Part shown: positions 13,454-15,274 of the stretch, piece by piece
Numbering within the stretch: position 1 is the stretch's first letter
Layout: each line of letters begins with the position of its first letter
Assembly: GCA_026225435.1 (NCBI GenBank)
Contig: JAMFST010000469.1
Span: forward strand, 1 to 15,274
DNA length: 15,274 bases
Direction: 5' to 3'
Origin: Labilithrix luteola
GTDB taxonomy: Bacteria > Myxococcota_A > Polyangia > Polyangiales > Polyangiaceae
Made by a program: the position numbers and the translations under genes
Notes under the pieces: generated by a model
Database searches by the model: none
Told to the model about the DNA's origin: nothing
Seen by the model: the letters and a program-made list of their open reading frames with translations, nothing else

Positions 13454-15274
13454 GGCGCCCCTCCGATCGTGCAGGTCCCGCCGCGGGCGATCAGATCGGC
13501 GCAGGCGCCGGCGTCGGGCTGCGGCGCGGTGCGCGCGAGCGCGGCTTCCACGGCGCCCGGCGTGGGGCTCGCCGAAGCCGCGACGAAGAGGACGCCGCCT
13601 CCATGCTGCCGGGTGGCCGCCACGAGGTAGTCGCCGCCCGGCGCCGTCACGTAGATCGCGCGGGTCGCGGTGTGGGCCACCGCGTCGCCGAGCCGCTCGC
13701 GCGCCCCGACGCTCTCCTCGATGGCCGCGCGCTCGACGGTCGACGGCAGGTCCTTCGGCCCGTCGGGGAGGTCGCGCGGGAGCGCCTGGAGCAACGTGCG
13801 CAGGGCGTCGCGCATCTCGCCGTCGAAGCTCTCCACCCCGAGCCGGTCGAAGAGCCGCGCCGCGCTGCGCGCCCGGTCGAGCGAGGCGGTGTGGAGCGAG
13901 GCGACGTCGGCGACGACGACCACCAGCGGCGTGGAGCCGAGCAGCGCGCGACCGGCGAGCTCGCGCGACTGCAGATCGATCGGCGCCAGCTGCCCGCCGA
14001 GTCCGCCGCGCGCCAGCGCCGACGACACCTGCGCCAGGAGCGGCTTGGTGCCGTACCCGGCGCTCGGATCAGCCGACGAGCCCGCTGCTGGCGCCGCGCC
14101 CGTCGTGACCAGCTCCGGACCCCACGTGCTGAGCGTGGGCACGCCCCCCTGATCCTGCTCCGCGCGCGCCTGCCGCACCAGCACGACCGACGGGGTCCGC
14201 CCCGGCTGGGGGAACGTCGCCGCCGCGTGCGCCAGGCGCATCGAGGGGCCGTCCTTGCCGCGAGGCGACGGGTTCAGGTCGAAGAGCACGGCGTCGGCGC
14301 CGGAGAGGCTCGCGGTACGCAGCGCCAGGTCGCGCACCTCGGCGCCGTCCGCCTGCGGCACCTCGATGATCACCTTGCGCACCCCGGCCGCGCGCGCCAC
14401 CAGCGCCAGCGGCCGCGCTGTCCCGTCGGGAACCAGCGCCAGCCCCGGCTCCCCGCTCGGCAGCGGCGACGGACCGATGACGCGATAGCCGAGCGTGCGC
14501 GCGGCGAAGCGAACCCGCGGGAGCGAGCGCCCCTCGTCGCTCGAGGCGAGCAGCGGCTCCACCACCAGGCGGCGCAGCGCCAGCAGGTCCTCCGGCTCGC
14601 TGCGGTAGCGCGCCGGCGCCAGCTCACCGAACGCCAGTGACATCGCCGCCGCGCTCGAGAGCGGGTGCAGATCCTCGGCCGGCCCGGCGAGCGCCAGGTC
14701 CATGCTCGCCGCCGGCACCTCGAGGGTCGCGTCGATCGGGCCGTGCGCGTCGTCGTCGACCGTGGAGGTGATGCGCATCTCCGGGTGCGTCTTGCCGGCC
14801 TGCGTCGCCCAGCTGGCGGCGTCGCTCTTCTGCGTCTGCCCGGAGGCGTGGAGCACCAGGCTCGGGTGCGGCCCCTCGACCAGCGCGATGACCACCCCCG
14901 GGCCCATCTTGTCGGCGATGAGGCGCGCGGTGGCGCGTCCGGTGCTCTCGTAGCCGGCGCGCCCGTCCGGCTCCTCGATGCCGGCGATGACCACCGCGTC
15001 CGCCAGCTTCTCCCCCAGGAGGAGCCCGGCGTAGGCCGCCGCCTCGGGCGAGGCCAGCGGTGTCGGAATGTACACCACGGCGCGATGCCCGGTGGTCGGG
15101 CCGATCCGCACGAGCACCGCGGGATCGCCCACGCGGTCTTGCACGTCGGCGAAGCGCTCGCGCACCAGCATCACGTCGGACCCGACGCGCTGCACGTCGA
15201 GCACGCCCGGACCGGCGGACGGCGGCGCCGCCGAGGTGAACGAGGATACCGCCGCCAGCTCCACCGCGGCGGCA
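13450..15274 (-). CDS. Protein with two degenerate amidohydrolase-like units, 5' truncated (possible PgsC-fused subunit)
   Basis: The frame is open to the right window edge: codons for three alanines precede the GTG at 15264, so that GTG need not be the start and the N-terminus is probably missing. At least 607 aa are visible, numbered here from the GTG. Residues about 45-215 and 250-385 each resemble the hydrolase encoded by the third gene of this operon. In unit 1, RAVVYIPTPLASPEAAA aligns with RLAVQTPHTFFDEG, VVIALVEGPHPSLVLHASG with TTFVQLHGF...VVVSSGA, and ATLEVPAASMDLAL with LHVEMDSRLRKDL. In unit 2, VRKVIIEVPQADGAEV aligns with the PH motif region. The histidines expected to bind metal are replaced (P-T, P-Q, VEG for LHG), so both units look catalytically dead. 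The C-terminal 150 residues are unassigned; three late Cys (588, 598 and none nearby in excess) could form a disulfide. Stop TGA 13452-13450 overlaps the next start. If membrane helices of a PgsC/CapC type lie upstream, this would be their extracytoplasmic extension. Confidence 0.8.
   Translation of the reverse strand, partial: AAAVELAAVSSFTSAAPPSAGPGVLDVQRVGSDVMLVRERFADVQDRVGDPAVLVRIGPTTGHRAVVYIPTPLASPEAAAYAGLLLGEKLADAVVIAGIEEPDGRAGYESTGRATARLIADKMGPGVVIALVEGPHPSLVLHASGQTQKSDAASWATQAGKTHPEMRITSTVDDDAHGPIDATLEVPAASMDLALAGPAEDLHPLSSAAAMSLAFGELAPARYRSEPEDLLALRRLVVEPLLASSDEGRSLPRVRFAARTLGYRVIGPSPLPSGEPGLALVPDGTARPLALVARAAGVRKVIIEVPQADGAEVRDLALRTASLSGADAVLFDLNPSPRGKDGPSMRLAHAAATFPQPGRTPSVVLVRQARAEQDQGGVPTLSTWGPELVTTGAAPAAGSSADPSAGYGTKPLLAQVSSALARGGLGGQLAPIDLQSRELAGRALLGSTPLVVVVADVASLHTASLDRARSAARLFDRLGVESFDGEMRDALRTLLQALPRDLPDGPKDLPSTVERAAIEESVGARERLGDAVAHTATRAIYVTAPGGDYLVAATRQHGGGVLFVAASASPTPGAVEAALARTAPQPDAGACADLIARGGTCTIGGAP
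13458..13464 (-). promoter_or_regulatory. Ribosome binding site GGAGGGG for the 705-aa membrane protein
   Basis: Read on the minus strand, GGAGGGG lies inside the last codons of the upstream gene, with its GGAGG core six bases before the GTG at 13453. It supports that GTG as the start and indicates translation coupled to the upstream gene through the GTGA overlap. Confidence 0.75.

Noticed and set aside
11363..14640. Other + strand open frames (11363-13009, 13603-14640)
   Set aside because: Antisense to minus-strand genes that have membrane or fold-level features and matching overlaps; the products are Arg/Ala/Gly-rich without motifs.

Overview
This is a very GC-rich window (roughly 70% by eye) with dense coding, GTG starts and long, Ala/Arg-rich secreted proteins. 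It looks like a Myxococcota-type (former deltaproteobacterial, Polyangia-like) chromosome, although taxonomy cannot be proved from the sequence. The cell is inferred to have two membranes, because one protein carries a lipoprotein signal and ends in an aromatic-rich outer-membrane beta-barrel. I saw no tRNA, rRNA, insertion sequence, CRISPR array or other mobile element, and no gap without a gene longer than a few bases.

Layout. On the + strand, positions 1-1650 hold the 3' part of an M1-family zinc aminopeptidase that is cut by the window edge. Four bases later, and convergent with it, ends a minus-strand operon that fills the rest of the window (15274 down to 1655). In transcription order it encodes: (1) a 5'-truncated protein with two degenerate amidohydrolase-like units, open at the window edge; (2) a 705-aa protein anchored by one N-terminal membrane helix, with beta-rich domains outside; (3) a 341-aa exported, probably lipidated, hydrolase resembling the N-formylglutamate amidohydrolase/zinc exopeptidase fold; (4) a 1507-aa lipoprotein with beta-sandwich and helical repeat domains and a C-terminal outer-membrane barrel; (5) a 1379-aa protein with N-terminal HEAT-like repeats fused to a complete PgsB/CapB-type amide ligase domain. 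Each start overlaps the preceding stop by 1 or 4 bases.

How they may work together. The PgsB/CapB domain is the catalytic subunit of poly-gamma-glutamate (PGA) synthesis and is clearly recognisable. The other four genes have no counterpart in the Gram-positive pgsBCA/capBCADE operons. My inference is a Gram-negative PGA (or related gamma-linked polymer) capsule machine. The HEAT-fused ligase would polymerise in the cytoplasm. An inner-membrane partner, possibly a PgsC-like region encoded just beyond the right edge and fused to gene 1, would pass the polymer outward. The 705-aa protein would span the periplasm, the barrel lipoprotein would act at the outer membrane, and the hydrolase would trim or release the chain, as CapD or PgsS do in bacilli. 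No PgsA/CapA-type protein lies in the window. The most notable sequence-level observations are that gene 1 appears to hold two metal-site-less copies of the hydrolase fold, and that genes 2 and 4 share a beta-sandwich module.
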